From NCBI GenBank assembly GCA_037013495.1, contig CM072810.1, forward strand, positions 72,090,449 through 72,154,448: a stretch of 64,000 nt of DNA, written 5' to 3'. The notes under the pieces were generated by a model that ran no database searches, was not told the origin of the DNA, and worked only from the letters and a program-made list of their open reading frames with translations. Positions 25,774 to 39,575 of this stretch are shown here, piece after piece; within the stretch, counting starts at the first letter, position 1, and each line of letters starts with the position of its first letter. The stretch comes from Hippophae tibetana (taxonomy: Eukaryota; Streptophyta; Magnoliopsida; Rosales; Elaeagnaceae). The position numbers were made by a program, and so were the translations under genes.

Positions 25774-26693
25774 ATCATGAGAATCTTTGTATGATGTATA
25801 GAATATTTGTTAGATATTGAGAACTTTAGAATTTTTTTAAACACACTCTTGGTGAACAACTCAATCGCTCTTATGGTGACATTGAAAAAAAACAAAAGTA
25901 AACAAAAAAACGGAATATGTGCGACGAAAATTTTAAACTCTCGGTAGGTGATGTAAAGGGTGTAATTTGGTTTAAACAAATATATTCTTAGGAATCCATG
26001 CTCTGATTATAGGAATCTTTACATGCTTCGATTTTATATATTATATTAATAGTTCTGTCACCCGAGTCAAAAGTAATGGCCGTGTAAAATTGGAATTGTG
26101 ATTTAACAAATGTTCTTTTTTTAATATTGTAAACAGTAGAACCCATCTTCTTTTTCCCTAAATTTGTTTTATGAAGAACAAAGATTGATTGAGCGTAGAA
26201 ATAAAGATTAAGACTAAGAGACGAAGATTTAAAAAAGAACTACGAAATTAAATTCAAACACGAAATCACCATCAATAAGTCCATAAAACCCCAACCATTT
26301 GATGCCAAAAAAAAATGATCACTCCCTTTGATGTGTCGAATACAATCTTTCCATCAAGAACACTTGGAAGAAAAGTACAAAGCTTGGTAAAAAAAATTTT
26401 AATTAATTATACTACTTCTTCCTCCATAAAAATGTTGTTGTTTTCTTATATAAGAAACAAAACCCTACCCGTAATGCCACCTTAGTGGGGATATTTAGTT
26501 GTCACATGTGCTTAATCAATCCGTAAATAATAAAAGCATAAAAATACGTATGATAAATAAGACAAATTAAATTCCACAGTTCAGTAGAAACAAAATCGCT
26601 ATAGATAAGAGGCACATAATTAAATAAAAGCGAACTAATTGCTTCCCCAATTAATCTTTCCATTTGATATTCCAAATCTATCCCTTGTGAAGG
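25774..26693 (+). repeat. Unit 29 (920 bp)
   Basis: First with GTCACATG and GCTATAGA together. Private: GGTGAACAAC, GGTGACATTG, TTTAAACAAAT, ATTCAAACAC, AAAAAAAATTTT. Confidence 0.95.
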
Positions 26694-27614
26694 GTCATGA
26701 GAATCTTTGTATGATGTATAGAATATTTGTTAGATATTGAGAAATTTAGAATTTTTTTAAACACACTCTTGGTTAACAACTCAATCGCTCTTATGGTGGC
26801 ATTGAAAACAAACAAAAGTAAACAAAAAAACGGAATATGTGCGACGAAAATTTTAAACTCTCGGTAGTTGATGTAAAGGGTGTAATTTGGTTTCAAAAAA
26901 ATATATTCTTAGTTATCCATGCTCTGATTATAGGAATCTTTACATGCTTCGATTTTATATATTATATTAATAGTTCCGTCACCCGAGTCAAAAGTAATGG
27001 CCGTGTAAAATTGCAATTGTGATTTAACAAATGTTCTTTTTTTAATATTGTAAACAGTAGAACCCATCTTCTTTTTCCCTAAATTTGTTTTATGAAGAAC
27101 AAAGATTGATTGAGCGTAGAAATAAAGATTAAGACTAAGAGACGAAGATTTAAAAAAGAACTACGAAATTAAATTCACACACGAAATCAACATCAATAAG
27201 TCCCTAAAACCCCAACCATTTGATGCCAAAAAAAAATGATCACTCCCTTTGATGCGTCGAATACAATCTTTCCATCAAGAACTCTTGGAAGAAAAGTACA
27301 AAGCTTGGTAAAAAATATTTTAATTAATTATACTACTTCTTCCTCCATAAAAATGTTGTTCTTTTCTTATATAAGAAACAAAACCCTACCCGTAATGCCA
27401 CCTTAGTGGGGATATTTAGTTGTCACATGTACTTAATCAATCCGTAAATAATAAAAGCATAAAAATACGTATGATAAATAAGACAAATTAAATTCCACAG
27501 TTCAGTAGAAACAAAATCGCTATAGATAAGAGGCACATAATTAAATAAAAGCGAACTAATTGCTTCCCCAATTAATCTTTCCATTTGATATTCCAAATCT
27601 ATCCCTTGTGAAGG
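26694..27614 (+). repeat. Unit 30 (921 bp)
   Basis: GAAAACAAAC is private. Second half (GATGCGTCG, AACTCTTGG, GTTCTTTTC, ATGTACTT) matches unit 33. Confidence 0.95.
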
Positions 27615-28535
27615 TTCATGAGAATCTTTGTATGATGTATAGAATATTTGTTAGATATTGAGAACTTTAGAATTTTTTTAAACACACTCTTGGTTAACAA
27701 CTCAATCGCTCTTATGGTGGCATTGAAAAAAAACAAAAGTAAACAAAAAAACAGAATATGTGCGACGATAATTTTAAACTCTCGGTAGTTCATGTAAAGG
27801 GTGTAATTTGGTTTCAAAAAAATATATTCTTAGGAATCCATGCTCTGATTATAGGAATCTTTACATGCTTCGATTTTATATATTATATTAATAGTTCCGT
27901 CACCCGAGTCAAAAGTAATGGCCGTGTAAAATTGGAATTGTGATTTAACAAATGTTCTTTTTTTAATATTGTAAACAGTAGAACCCATCTTCTTTTTCCC
28001 TAAATTTGTTTTATGAAGAACAAAGATTGATTGAGCGTAGAAATAAAGATTAAGACTAAGAGACGAAGATTTAAAAAAGAACTACGAAATTAAATCCACA
28101 CACGAAATCAACATCAATAAGTCCCTAAAACCCCAACCATTTGACGCCAAAAAAAAATGATCACTCCCTTTGATGTGTCGAATACAATCTTTCCATCAAG
28201 AACACTTGGAAGAAAAGTACAAAGCTTGGTAAAAAATATTTTCATTAATTATACTACTTCTTCCTCCATAAAAATGTTTTTGTTTTCTTATATAAGAAAC
28301 AAAACCCTACCCGTAATGCCACCTTAGTGGGGATATTTAGTTGTCACATGTGCTTAATCAATCCGTAAATAATAAAAGCATAAAAATACGTATGATAAAT
28401 AAGACAAATTAAATTCCACAGTTCAGTAGAAACAAAATCGCTATAGATAAGAGGCACATAATTAAATAAAAGCGAACTAATTGCTTCCCCAATTAATCTT
28501 TCCATTTGATATTCCAAATCTATCCCTTGTGAAGG
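27615..28535 (+). repeat. Unit 31 (921 bp)
   Basis: GTTCATGAG start, AACAGAATATG, GATAATTTT, TTTTCATTAATT, GTTTTTGTTTT. Matches unit 34. Confidence 0.95.
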
Positions 28536-29455
28536 GTCATGAGAATCTTTGTATGATGTATAGAATATTTGTTAGATATTGAGAAATTTAGAATTTTTTT
28601 AAACACACTCTTGGTTAACAACTCAATCGCTCTTATGGTGGCATTGAAAAAAAACAAAAGTAAACAAAAAAACGGAATATGTGAGACGAACATTTTAAAC
28701 TCTCGGTAGTTCATGTAAAGGGTGTAATTTGGTTTCAAAAAAATATATTCTTAGGAATCCATGCTCTGATTATAGGAATCTTTACATGCTTCGATTTTAT
28801 ATATTATATTAATAGTTCCGTCACCCGAGTCAAAAGTAATGGCCGTGTAAAATTGCAATTGTGATTTAACAAATGTTCTTTTTTTAATATTGTAAACAGT
28901 AGAACCCATCTTCTTTTTCCCTAAATTTGTTTTATGAAGAACAAAGATTGATTGAGCGTAGAAATAAAGATTAAGACTAAGAGACGAAGATTTAAAAAAG
29001 AACTACAAAATTAAATCCACACACGAAATCAACATCAATAAGTCCCTAAAACCCCAACCATTTGTCGCCAAAAAAAAATGATCACTCCCTTTGATGTGTC
29101 GAATACAATCTTTCCATCAAGAACACTTGGAAGAAAAGTACAAAGTTGGTAAAAAATATTTTAATTAATTATACTACTTCTTCCTCCCTAAAAATGTTGT
29201 TGTTTTCTTATATAAGAAACAAAACCCTACCCGTAATGCCACCTTAGTGGGGATATTTAGTTGTCACATGTGCTTAATCAATCCGTAAATAATAAAAGCA
29301 TAAAAATACGTATGATAAATAAGACAAATTAAATTCCACAGTTCAGTAGAAACAAAATCGCTATAGATAAGAGGCACATAATTAAATAAAAGCGAACTAA
29401 TTGCTTCCCCAATTAATCTTTCCATTTGATATTCCAAATCTATCCCTTGTGAAGG
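28536..29455 (+). repeat. Unit 32 (920 bp)
   Basis: GTGAGACGAACAT, ATTGCAATTG, ACTACAAAATT, TTTGTCGCC, CAAAGTTGG, CTCCCTAAA. Matches unit 35. Confidence 0.95.
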
Positions 29456-30376
29456 GTCATGAGAATCTTTGTATGATGTATAGAATATTTGTTAGATATT
29501 GAGAAATTTAGAATTTTTTAAAACACACTCTTGGTTAACAACTCAATCGCTCTTATGGTGGCATTGAAAAAAAACAAAAGTAAACAAAAAAACGGAATAT
29601 GTGCGACGAACATTTTAAACTCTCGGTAGTTCATGTAAAGGGTGTTATTTTGTTTCAAAAAAATATATTCTTAGTTATCCATGCTCTGATTATAGGAATC
29701 TTTACATGCTTCGATTTTATATATTATATTAATAGTTCCGTCACTCGAGTCAAAAGTAATGGCCGTGTAAAATTGCAATTGTGATTTAACAAATGTTCTT
29801 TTTTTAATATTGTAAACAGTAGAACCCATCTTCTTTTTCCCTAAATTTGTTTTATGAAGAACAAAGATTGATTGAGCGTAGAAATAAAGATTAAGACTAA
29901 GAGACGAAGATTTAAAAAAGAACTACGAAATTAAATTCACACACGAAATCAACATCAATAAGTCCCTAAAACCCCAACCATTTGATGCCAAAAAAAAATG
30001 ATCACTCCCTTTGATGCGTCGAATACAATCTTTCCATCAAGAACTCTTGGAAGAAAAGTACAAAGCTTGGTAAAAAATATTTTAATTAATTATACTACTT
30101 CTTCCTCCATAAAAATGTTGTTCTTTTCTTATATAAGAAACAAAACCCTACCCGTAATGCCACCTTAGTGGGGATATTTAGTTGTCACATGTACTTAATC
30201 AATCCGTAAATAATAAAAGCATAAAAATACGTATGATAAATAAGACAAATTAAATTCCACAGTTCAGTAGAAACAAAATCGCTATAGATAAGAGGCACAT
30301 AATTAAATAAAAGCGAACTAATTGCTTCCCCAATTAATCTTTCCATTTGATATTCCAAATCTATCCCTTGTGAAGG
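29456..30376 (+). repeat. Unit 33 (921 bp)
   Basis: TTTTTAAAACAC, GTTATTTTG, GATGCGTCG. CACTCGAG is private. Matches unit 36. Confidence 0.95.
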
Positions 30377-31297
30377 TTCATGAGAATCTTTGTATGATGT
30401 ATAGACTATTTGTTAGATATTGAGAACTTTAGAATTTTTTTAAACACACTCTTGGTTAACAACTCAATCGCTCTTATGGTGGCATTGAAAAAAAACAAAA
30501 GTAAACAAAAAAACAGAATATGTGCGACGATAATTTTAAACTCTCGGTAGTTCATGTAAAGGGTGTAATTTGGTTTCAAAAAAATATATTCTTAGGAATC
30601 CATGCTCTGATTATAGGAATCTTTACATGCTTCGATTTTATATATTATATTAATAGTTCCGTCACCCGAGTCAAAAGTAATGGCCGTGTAAAATTGGAAT
30701 TGTGATTTAACAAATGTTCTTTTTTTAATATTGTAAACAGTAGAACCCATCTTCTTTTTCCCTAAATTTGTTTTATGAAGAACAAAGATTGATTGAGCGT
30801 AGAAATAAAGATTAAGACTAAGAGACGAAGATTTAAAAAAGAACTACGAAATTAAATCCACACACGAAATCAACATCAATAAGTCCCTAAAACCCCAACC
30901 ATTTGACGCCAAAAAAAAATGATCACTCCCTTTGATGTGTCGAATACAATCTTTCCATCAAGAACACTTGGAAGAAAAGTACAAAGCTTGGTAAAAAATA
31001 TTTTCATTAATTATACTACTTCTTCCTCCATAAAAATGTTTTTGTTTTCTTATATAAGAAACAAAACCCTACCCGTAATGCCACCTTAGTGGGGATATTT
31101 AGTTGTCACATGTGCTTAATCAATCCGTAAATAATAAAAGCATAAAAATACGTATGATAAATAAGACAAATTAAATTCCACAGTTCAGTAGAAACAAAAT
31201 CGCTATAGATAAGAGGCACATAATTAAATAAAAGCGAACTAATTGCTTCCCCAATTAATCTTTCCATTTGATATTCCAAATCTATCCCTTGTGAAGG
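30377..31297 (+). repeat. Unit 34 (921 bp)
   Basis: Copy of unit 31; ATAGACTAT is the one difference I found. Confidence 0.95.
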
Positions 31298-32217
31298 GTC
31301 ATGAGAATCTTTGTATGATGTATAGAATATTTGTTAGATATTGAGAAATTTAGAATTTTTTTAAACACACTCTTGGTTAACAACTCAATCGCTCTTATGG
31401 TGGCATTGAAAAAAAACAAAAGTAAACAAAAAAACGGAATATGTGAGACGAACATTTTAAACTCTCGGTAGTTCATGTAAAGGGTGTAATTTGGTTTCAA
31501 AAAAATATATTCTTAGGAATCCATGCTCTGATTATAGGAATCTTTACATGCTTCGATTTTATATATTATATTAATAGTTCCGTCACCCGAGTCAAAAGTA
31601 ATGGCCGTGTAAAATTGCAATTGTGATTTAACAAATGTTCTTTTTTTAATATTGTAAACAGTAGAACCCATCTTCTTTTTCCCTAAATTTGTTTTATGAA
31701 GAACAAAGATTGATTGAGCGTAGAAATAAAGATTAAGACTAAGAGACGAAGATTTAAAAAAGAACTACAAAATTAAATCCACACACGAAATCAACATCAA
31801 TAAGTCCCTAAAACCCCAACCATTTGTCGCCAAAAAAAAATGATCACTCCCTTTGATGTGTCGAATACAATCTTTCCATCAAGAACACTTGGAAGAAAAG
31901 TACAAAGTTGGTAAAAAATATTTTAATTAATTATACTACTTCTTCCTCCCTAAAAATGTTGTTGTTTTCTTATATAAGAAACAAAACCCTACCCGTAATG
32001 CCACCTTAGTGGGGATATTTAGTTGTCACATGTGCTTAATCAATCCGTAAATAATAAAAGCATAAAAATACGTATGATAAATAAGACAAATTAAATTCCA
32101 CAGTTCAGTAGAAACAAAATCGCTATAGATAAGAGGCACATAATTAAATAAAAGCGAACTAATTGCTTCCCCAATTAATCTTTCCATTTGATATTCCAAA
32201 TCTATCCCTTGTGAAGG
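31298..32217 (+). repeat. Unit 35 (920 bp)
   Basis: Copy of unit 32; I found no difference. Confidence 0.95.
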
Positions 32218-33138
32218 GTCATGAGAATCTTTGTATGATGTATAGAATATTTGTTAGATATTGAGAAATTTAGAATTTTTTAAAACACACTCTTGGTTAA
32301 CAACTCAATCGCTCTTATGGTGGCATTGAAAAAAAACAAAAGTAAACAAAAAAACGGAATATGTGCGACGAACATTTTAAACTCTCGGTAGTTCATGTAA
32401 AGGGTGTTATTTTGTTTCAAAAAAATATATTCTTAGTTATCCATGCTCTGATTATAGGAATCTTTACATGCTTCGATTTTATATATTATATTAATAGTTC
32501 CGTCACCCGAGTCAAAAGTAATGGCCGTGTAAAATTGCAATTGTGATTTAACAAATGTTCTTTTTTTAATATTGTAAACAGTAGAACCCATCTTCTTTTT
32601 CCCTAAATTTGTTTTATGAAGAACAAAGATTGATTGAGCGTAGAAATAAAGATTAAGACTAAGAGACGAAGATTTAAAAAAGAACTACGAAATTAAATTC
32701 ACACACGAAATCAACATCAATAAGTCCCTAAAACCCCAACCATTTGATGCCAAAAAAAAATGATCACTCCCTTTGATGCGTCGAATACAATCTTTCCATC
32801 AAGAACTCTTGGAAGAAAAGTACAAAGCTTGGTAAAAAATATTTTAATTAATTATACTACTTCTTCCTCCATAAAAATGTTGTTCTTTTCTTATATAAGA
32901 AACAAAACCCTACCCGTAATGCCACCTTAGTGGGGATATTTAGTTGTCACATGTGCTTAATCAATCCGTAAATAATAAAAGCATAAAAATACGTATGATA
33001 AATAAGACAAATTAAATTCCACAGTTCAGTAGAAACAAAATCGCTATAGATAAGAGGCACATAATTAAATAAAAGCGAACTAATTGCTTCCCCAATTAAT
33101 CTTTCCATTTGATATTCCAAATCTATCCCTTGTGAAGG
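32218..33138 (+). repeat. Unit 36 (921 bp)
   Basis: Copy of unit 33 with CACCCGAG and ATGTGCTT. Confidence 0.95.
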
Positions 33139-34059
33139 GTCATGAGAATCTTTGTATGATCTATAGAATATTTGTTAGATATTGAGAAATTTAGAATTTT
33201 TTTAAACACACTCTTGGTTAACAACTCAATCGCTCTTATGGTGGCATTGAAAAAAAACAAAAGTAAACAAAAAAACGGAATATGTGCGACGAACATTTTA
33301 AACTCTCGGTAGTTCATGTAAAGGGTGTAATTTGGTTTCAAAAAAATATATTCTTAGGAATCCATGCTCTGATTATAGGAATCTTTACATGCATCGATTT
33401 TATATATTATATTAATAGTTCCGTCACCCGAGTCAAAAGTAATGGCCGTGTAAAATTGGAATTGTGATTTAACAAATGTTCTTTTTTTAATATTGTAAAC
33501 AGTAGAACCCATCTTCTTTTTCCCTAAATTTGTTTTATGAAGAACAAAGATTGATTGAGCGTAGAAATAAAGATTAAGACTAAGAGACGAAGATTTAAAA
33601 AAGAACTACGAAATTAAATCCACACACGAAATCAACATCAATAAGTCCCTAAAACCCCAACCATTTGACGCCAAAAAAAAATGATCACTCCCTTTGATGT
33701 GTCGAATACAATCTTTCCATCAAGAACACTTGGAAGAAAAGTACAAAGCTTGGTAAAAAATATTTTCATTAATTATACTACTTCTTCCTCCATAAAAATG
33801 TTGTTGTTTTCTTATATAAGAAACAAAACCCTACCCGTAATGCCACCTTAGTGGGGATATTTAGTTGTCACATGTGCTTAATCAATCCGTAAATAATAAA
33901 AGCATAAAAATACGTATGATAAATAAGACAAATTAAATTCCACAGTTCAGTAGAAACAAAATCGCTATAGATAAGAGGCACATAATTAAATAAAAGCGAA
34001 CTAATTGCTTCCCCAATTAATCTTTCCATTTGATATTCCAAATCTATCCCTTGTGAAGG
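33139..34059 (+). repeat. Unit 37 (921 bp)
   Basis: GAACAT, TTTTCATTAATT. Private: GATCTATAG, ATGCATCG. Confidence 0.95.
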
Positions 34060-34979
34060 GTCATGAGAATCTTTGTATGATGTATAGAATATTTGTTAGA
34101 TATTGAGAAATTTAGAATTTTTTTAAACACACTCTTGGTTAACAACTCAATCGCTCTTATGGTGGCATTGAAAAAAAACAAAAGTAAACAAAAAAACGGA
34201 ATATGTGCGACGAACATTTTAAGCTCTCGGTAGTTCATGTAAAGGGTGTAATTTGGTTTCAAAAAAATATATTCTTAGGAATCCATGCTCTGATTATAGG
34301 AATCTTTACATGCTTCGATTTTATATATTATATTAATAGTTCCGTCACCCGAGTCAAAAGTAATGGCCGTGTAAAATTGCAATTGTGATTTAACAAATGT
34401 TCTTTTTTTAATATTGTAAACAGTAGAACCCATCTTCTTTTTCCCTAAATTTGTTTTATGAAGAACAAAGATTGATTGAGCGTAGAAATAAAGATTAAGA
34501 CTAAGAGACGAAGATTTAAAAAAGAACTACGAAATTAAATCCACACACGAAATCAACATCAATAAGTCCCTAAAACCCCAACCATTTGTCGCCAAAAAAA
34601 AATGATCACTCCCTTTGATGTGTCGAATACAATCTTTCCATCAAGAACACTTGGAAGAAAAGTACAAAGTTGGTAAAAAATATTTTAATTAATTATACTA
34701 CTTCTTCCTCCATAAAAAACTTGTTGTTTTCTTATATAAGAAACAAAACCCTACCCGTAATGCCACCTTAGTGGGGATATTTAGTTGTCACATGTGCTTA
34801 ATCAATCCGTAAATAATAAAAGCATAAAAATACGTATGATAAATAAGACAAATTAAATTCCACAGTTCAGTAGAAACAAAATCGCTATAGATAAGAGGCA
34901 CATAATTAAATAAAAGCGAACTAATTGCTTCCCCAATTAATCTTTCCATTTGATATTCCAAATCTATCCCTTGTGAAGG
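34060..34979 (+). repeat. Unit 38 (920 bp)
   Basis: GAACAT, GTCGCC, CAAAGTTGG. Private: TTAAGCTCTC, AAAAACTTG. Confidence 0.95.
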
Positions 34980-35898
34980 GTCATGAGAATCTTTGTATGA
35001 TGTATAGAATATTTGTTAGATATTGAGAAATTTAGAATTTTTTTAAACACACTCTTGGTTAACAACTCAATCGCTCTTATGGTGGCATTGAAAAAAAACA
35101 AAAGTAAACAAAAAAACGGAATATGTGCGACGAACATTTTAAACTCTCGGTAGTTCATGTAAAGGGTGTAATTTTGTTTCAAAAAAATATATTCTTAGTT
35201 ATCCATGCTCTGATTATAGGAATCTTTACATGCTTCGATTTTATATATTATATTAATAGTTCCGTCACCCGAGTCAAAAGTAATGGCCGTGTAAAATTGC
35301 AATTGTGATTTAACAAATGTTCTTTTTTTAATATGTAAACAGTAGAACCCATCTTCTTTTTCCCTAAATTTGTTTTATGAAGAACAAAGATTGATTGAGC
35401 GTAGAAATAAAGATTAAGACTAAGAGACGAAGATTTAAAAAAGAACTACGAAATTAAATCCACACACGAAATCAACATCAATAAGTCCCTAAAACCCCAA
35501 CCATTTGTTGCCAAAAAAAAATGATCACTCCCTTTGATGTGTCGAATACAATCTTTCCATCAAGAACACTTGGAAGAAAAGTACAAAGTTGGTAAAAAAT
35601 ATTTTAATTAATTATACTACTTCTTCCTCCATAAAAATGTTGTTGTTTTCTTATATAAGAAACAAAACCCTACCCGTAATGCAACCTTAGTGGGGATATT
35701 TAGTTGTCACATGTGCTTAATCAATCCGTAAATAATAAAAGCATAAAAATACGTATGATAAATAAGACAAATTAAATTCCACAGTTCAGTAGAAACAAAA
35801 TCGCTATAGATAAGAGGCACATAATTAAATAAAAGCGAACTAATTGCTTCCCCAATTAATCTTTCCATTTGATATTCCAAATCTATCCCTTGTGAAGG
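34980..35898 (+). repeat. Unit 39 (919 bp)
   Basis: AATATGTAAAC (one T lost) and CAAAGTTGG give 919 bp. TTTGTTGCC is private. Confidence 0.95.
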
Positions 35899-36819
35899 AT
35901 CATGAGAATCTTTATATGATGTATAGAATATTTGTTAGATATTGAGAACTTTAGAATTTTTTTAAACACACTCTTGGTTAACAACTCAATCGCTCTTATG
36001 GTGGCATTGAAAAAAAACAAAAGTAAACAAAAAAACGGAATATGTGCGACGAAAATTTTAAACTCTCGGTAGTTGATGTAAAGGGTGTTATTTGGTTTCA
36101 AAAAAATATATTCTTAGTTATCCATGCTCTGATTATAGGAATCTTTACATGCTTCGATTTTATATATTATATTAATAGTTCCGTCACCCGAGTCAAAAGT
36201 AATGGCCGTGTAAAATTGGAATTGTGATTTAACAAATGTTCTTTTTTTAATATTGTAAACAGTAGAACCCATCTTCTATTTCCCTAAATTTGTTTTATGA
36301 AGAACAAAGATTGATTGAGCGTAGAAATAAAGATTAAGACTAAGAGACGAAGATTTAAAAAAGAACTACGAAATTAAATCCACACACGAAATCAACATCA
36401 ATAAGTCCCTAAAACCCCAACCATTTGACGCCAAAAAAAAATGATCACTCCCTTTGATGTGTCGAATACAATCTTTCCATCAAGAACACTTGGAAGAAAA
36501 GTACAAAGCTTGGTAAAAAATATTTTCATTAATTATACTACTTCTTCCTCCATAAAAATGTTGTTGTTTTCTTATATAAGAAACAAAACCCTACCCGTAA
36601 TGCCACCTTAGTGGGGATATTTAGTTGTCACATGTGCTTAATCAATCCGTAAATAATAAAAGCATAAAACTACGTATGATAAATAAGACAAATTAAATTC
36701 CACAGTTCAGTAGAAACAAAATCGCTATAGATAAGAGGCACATAATTAAATAAAAGCGAACTAATTGCTTCCCCAATTAATCTTTCCATTTGATATTCCA
36801 AATCTATCCCTTGTGAAGG
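35899..36819 (+). repeat. Unit 40 (921 bp)
   Basis: Returns to GAACTTTAG and GACGAAAAT. Private: TTTATATGATG, CTTCTATTTCC, AAAACTACG. Confidence 0.95.
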
Positions 36820-37739
36820 GTCATGAGAATCTTTGTATGATGTATAGAATATTTGTTAGATATTGAGAAATTTAGAATTTTTTTAAACACACTCTTGGTT
36901 AACAACTCAATCGCTCTTATGGTGGCATTGAAAAAAAACAAAAGTAAACAAAAAAACGGAATATGTGCGACGAACATTTTAAACTCTCGGTAGTTCATGT
37001 AAAGGGTGTAATTTGGTTTCAAAAAAATATATTCTTAGGAATCCATGCTCTGATTATAGGAATCTTTACATGCTTCGATTTTATATATTATATTAATAGT
37101 TCCGTCACCCGAGTCAAAAGTAATGGCCGTGTAAAATTGCAATAGTGATTTAACAAATGTTCTTTTTTTAATATTGTAAACAGTAGAACCCATCTTCCTT
37201 TTCCCTAAATTTGTTTTATGAAGAACAAAGATTGATTGAGCGTAGAAATAAAGATTAAGACTAAGAGACGAAGATTTAAAAAAGAACTACGAAATTAAAT
37301 CCACACACGAAATCAACATCAATAAGTCCCTAAAACCCCAACCATTTGTCGCCAAAAAAAAATGATCACTCCCTTTGATGTGTCGAATACAATCTTTCCA
37401 TCAAGAACACTTGGAAGAAAAGTACAAAGTTGGTAAAAAATATTTTAATTAATTATACTACTTCTTCCTCCATAAAAAAGTTGTTGTTTTCTTATATAAG
37501 AAACAAAACCCTACCCGTAATGCAACCTTAGTGGGGATATTTAGTTGTCACATGTGCTTAATCAATCCGTAAATAATAAAAGCATAAAAATACGTATGAT
37601 AAATAAGACAAATTAAATTCCACAGTTCAGTAGAAACAAAATCGCTATAGATAAGAGGCACATAATTAAATAAAAGCGAACTAATTGCTTCCCCAATTAA
37701 TCTTTCCATTTGATATTCCAAATCTATCCCTTGTGAAGG
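36820..37739 (+). repeat. Unit 41 (920 bp)
   Basis: As unit 38 in most sites. Private: TTGCAATAGTG, CTTCCTTTTCC, AAAAAAGTTG. Confidence 0.95.
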
Positions 37740-38657
37740 ATCATGAGAATCTTTGTATGATGTATAGAATATTTGTTAGATATTGAGAACTTTAGAATTT
37801 TTTTAAACACACTCTTGGTTAACAACTCAATCGCTCTTATGGTGGCATTGAAAAAAAACAAAAGTAAACAAAAAAACGGAATACGTGCGACGAAAATTTT
37901 AAACTCTCGGTAGTTGATGTAAAGGGTGTAATTTGGTTTCAAAAAAATATATTCTTAGTTATCCATGCTCTGATTATAAGAATCTTTACATGCTTCGATT
38001 TTATATATTATATTAATAGTTCTGTCACCCGAGTCAAAAGTAATGGCCGTGTAAAATTGGAATTGTGATTTAACAAATGTTCTTTTTTTAATATTGTAAA
38101 CAGTAGAACCCATCTTCTTTTTCCCTAAATTTGTTTTATGAAGAACAAAGATTGATTGAGCGTAGAAATAAAGATTAAGACTAAGAGACGAAGATTTAAA
38201 AAAGAACTACGAAATTAAATTCACACACGAAATCACCATCAATAAGTCCATAAAACCCCAACCATTTGATGCCAAAAAAAAATGATCACTCCCTTTGATG
38301 TGTCGAATACAATCTTTCCATCAAGAACACTTGGAAGAAAAGTACAAAGCTTGGTAAAAAATATTTTCATTAATTATACTACTTCTTCCATAAAAATGTT
38401 GTTGTTTTCTTATATAAGAAACAAAACCCTACCCGTAATGCCACCTTAGTGGGGATATTTAGTTGTCACATGTGCTTAATCAATCCGTAAATAATAAAAG
38501 CATAAAAATACGTATGATAAATAAGACAAATTAAATTCCACAGTTCAGTAGAAACAAAATCGCTATAGATAAGAGGCACATAATTAAATAAAAGCGAACT
38601 AATTGCTTCCCCAATTAATCTTTCCATTTGATATTCCAAATCTATCCCTTGTGAAGG
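37740..38657 (+). repeat. Unit 42 (918 bp)
   Basis: AATACGTGCG; 3-bp loss giving CTTCCATAAA. Matches unit 44. Confidence 0.96.
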
Positions 38658-39575
38658 ATCATGAGAATCTTTGTATGATGTATAGAATATTTGTTAGATA
38701 TTGAGAACTTTAGAATTTTTTTAAACACACTCTTGGTTAACAACTCAATCGCTCTTATGGTGGCATTGAAAAAAAACAAAAGTAAACAAAAAAACGGAAT
38801 ATGTGCGACGAAAATTTTAAACTCTCGGTAGTTGATGTAAAGGGTGTAATTTGGTTTCAAAAAAATATATTCTTAGTTATCCATGCTCTGATTATAAGAA
38901 TCTTTACATGCTTCGATTTTATATATTATATTAATAGTTCTGTCACCCGAGTCAAAAGTAATGGCCGTGTAAAATTAGAATTGTGATTTAACAAATGTTC
39001 TTTTTTTAATATTGTAAACAGTAGAACCCATCTTCTTTTTCCCTAAATTTGTTTTATGAAGAACAAAGATTGATTGAGCGTAGAAATAAAGATTAAGACT
39101 AAGAGACGAAGATTTAAAAAAGAACTACGAAATTAAATTCACACACGAAATCACCATCAATAAGTCCATAAAACCCCAACCATTTGATGCCAAAAAAAAA
39201 TGATCACTCCCTTTGATGTGTCGAATACAATCTTTCCATCAAGAACACTTGGAAGAAAAGTACAAAGCTTGGTAAAAAATATTTTCATTAATTATACTAC
39301 TTCTTCCATAAAAATGTTGTTGTTTTCTTATATAAGAAACAAAACCCTACCCGTAATGCCACCTTAGTGGGGATATTTAGTTGTCACATGTGCTTAATCA
39401 ATCCGTAAATAATAAAAGCATAAAAATACGTATGATAAATAAGACAAATTAAATTCCACAGTTCAGTAGAAACAAAATCGCTATAGACAAGAGGCACATA
39501 ATTAAATAAAAGCGAACTAATTGCTTCCCCAATTAATCTTTCCATTTGATATTCCAAATCTATCCCTTGTGAAGG
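38658..39575 (+). repeat. Unit 43 (918 bp)
   Basis: AATATGTGCG, TTAGAATTG; 3-bp loss. ATAGACAAG is private. Confidence 0.96.

Larger units (their letters stand above)
27615..33138 (+). repeat. Three-unit higher-order repeat of 2762 bp, two copies (units 31-33, 34-36)
   Basis: Offsets 27615/30377, 28536/31298 and 29456/32218 are all 2762. Rare variants recur in register: GATAATTTT in units 31/34, GTGAGACG, ACTACAAAATT and CTCCCTAAA in 32/35, TTTTTAAAACAC and GTTATTTTG in 33/36. The differences I found are ATAGACTAT (unit 34) for ATAGAATAT, CACTCGAG (unit 33) for CACCCGAG, and ATGTACTT (unit 33) for ATGTGCTT. The second half of unit 30 already matches those of 33 and 36, so the homology begins upstream of the block. 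Confidence 0.93.
25774..37739 (+). repeat. Array domain 3 (units 29-41)
   Basis: From unit 29 on, the motif GTGACATG becomes GTCACATG and GCTAAAGA becomes GCTATAGA in nearly every unit. Within this domain most units also have GAGAAATTTAG instead of GAGAACTTTAG, GACGAACAT, ATTGCAATTG and TTTTCATTAATT or CAAAGTTGG in alternating units. A 2762-bp three-unit block occurs twice at 27615-33138. Confidence 0.85.
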
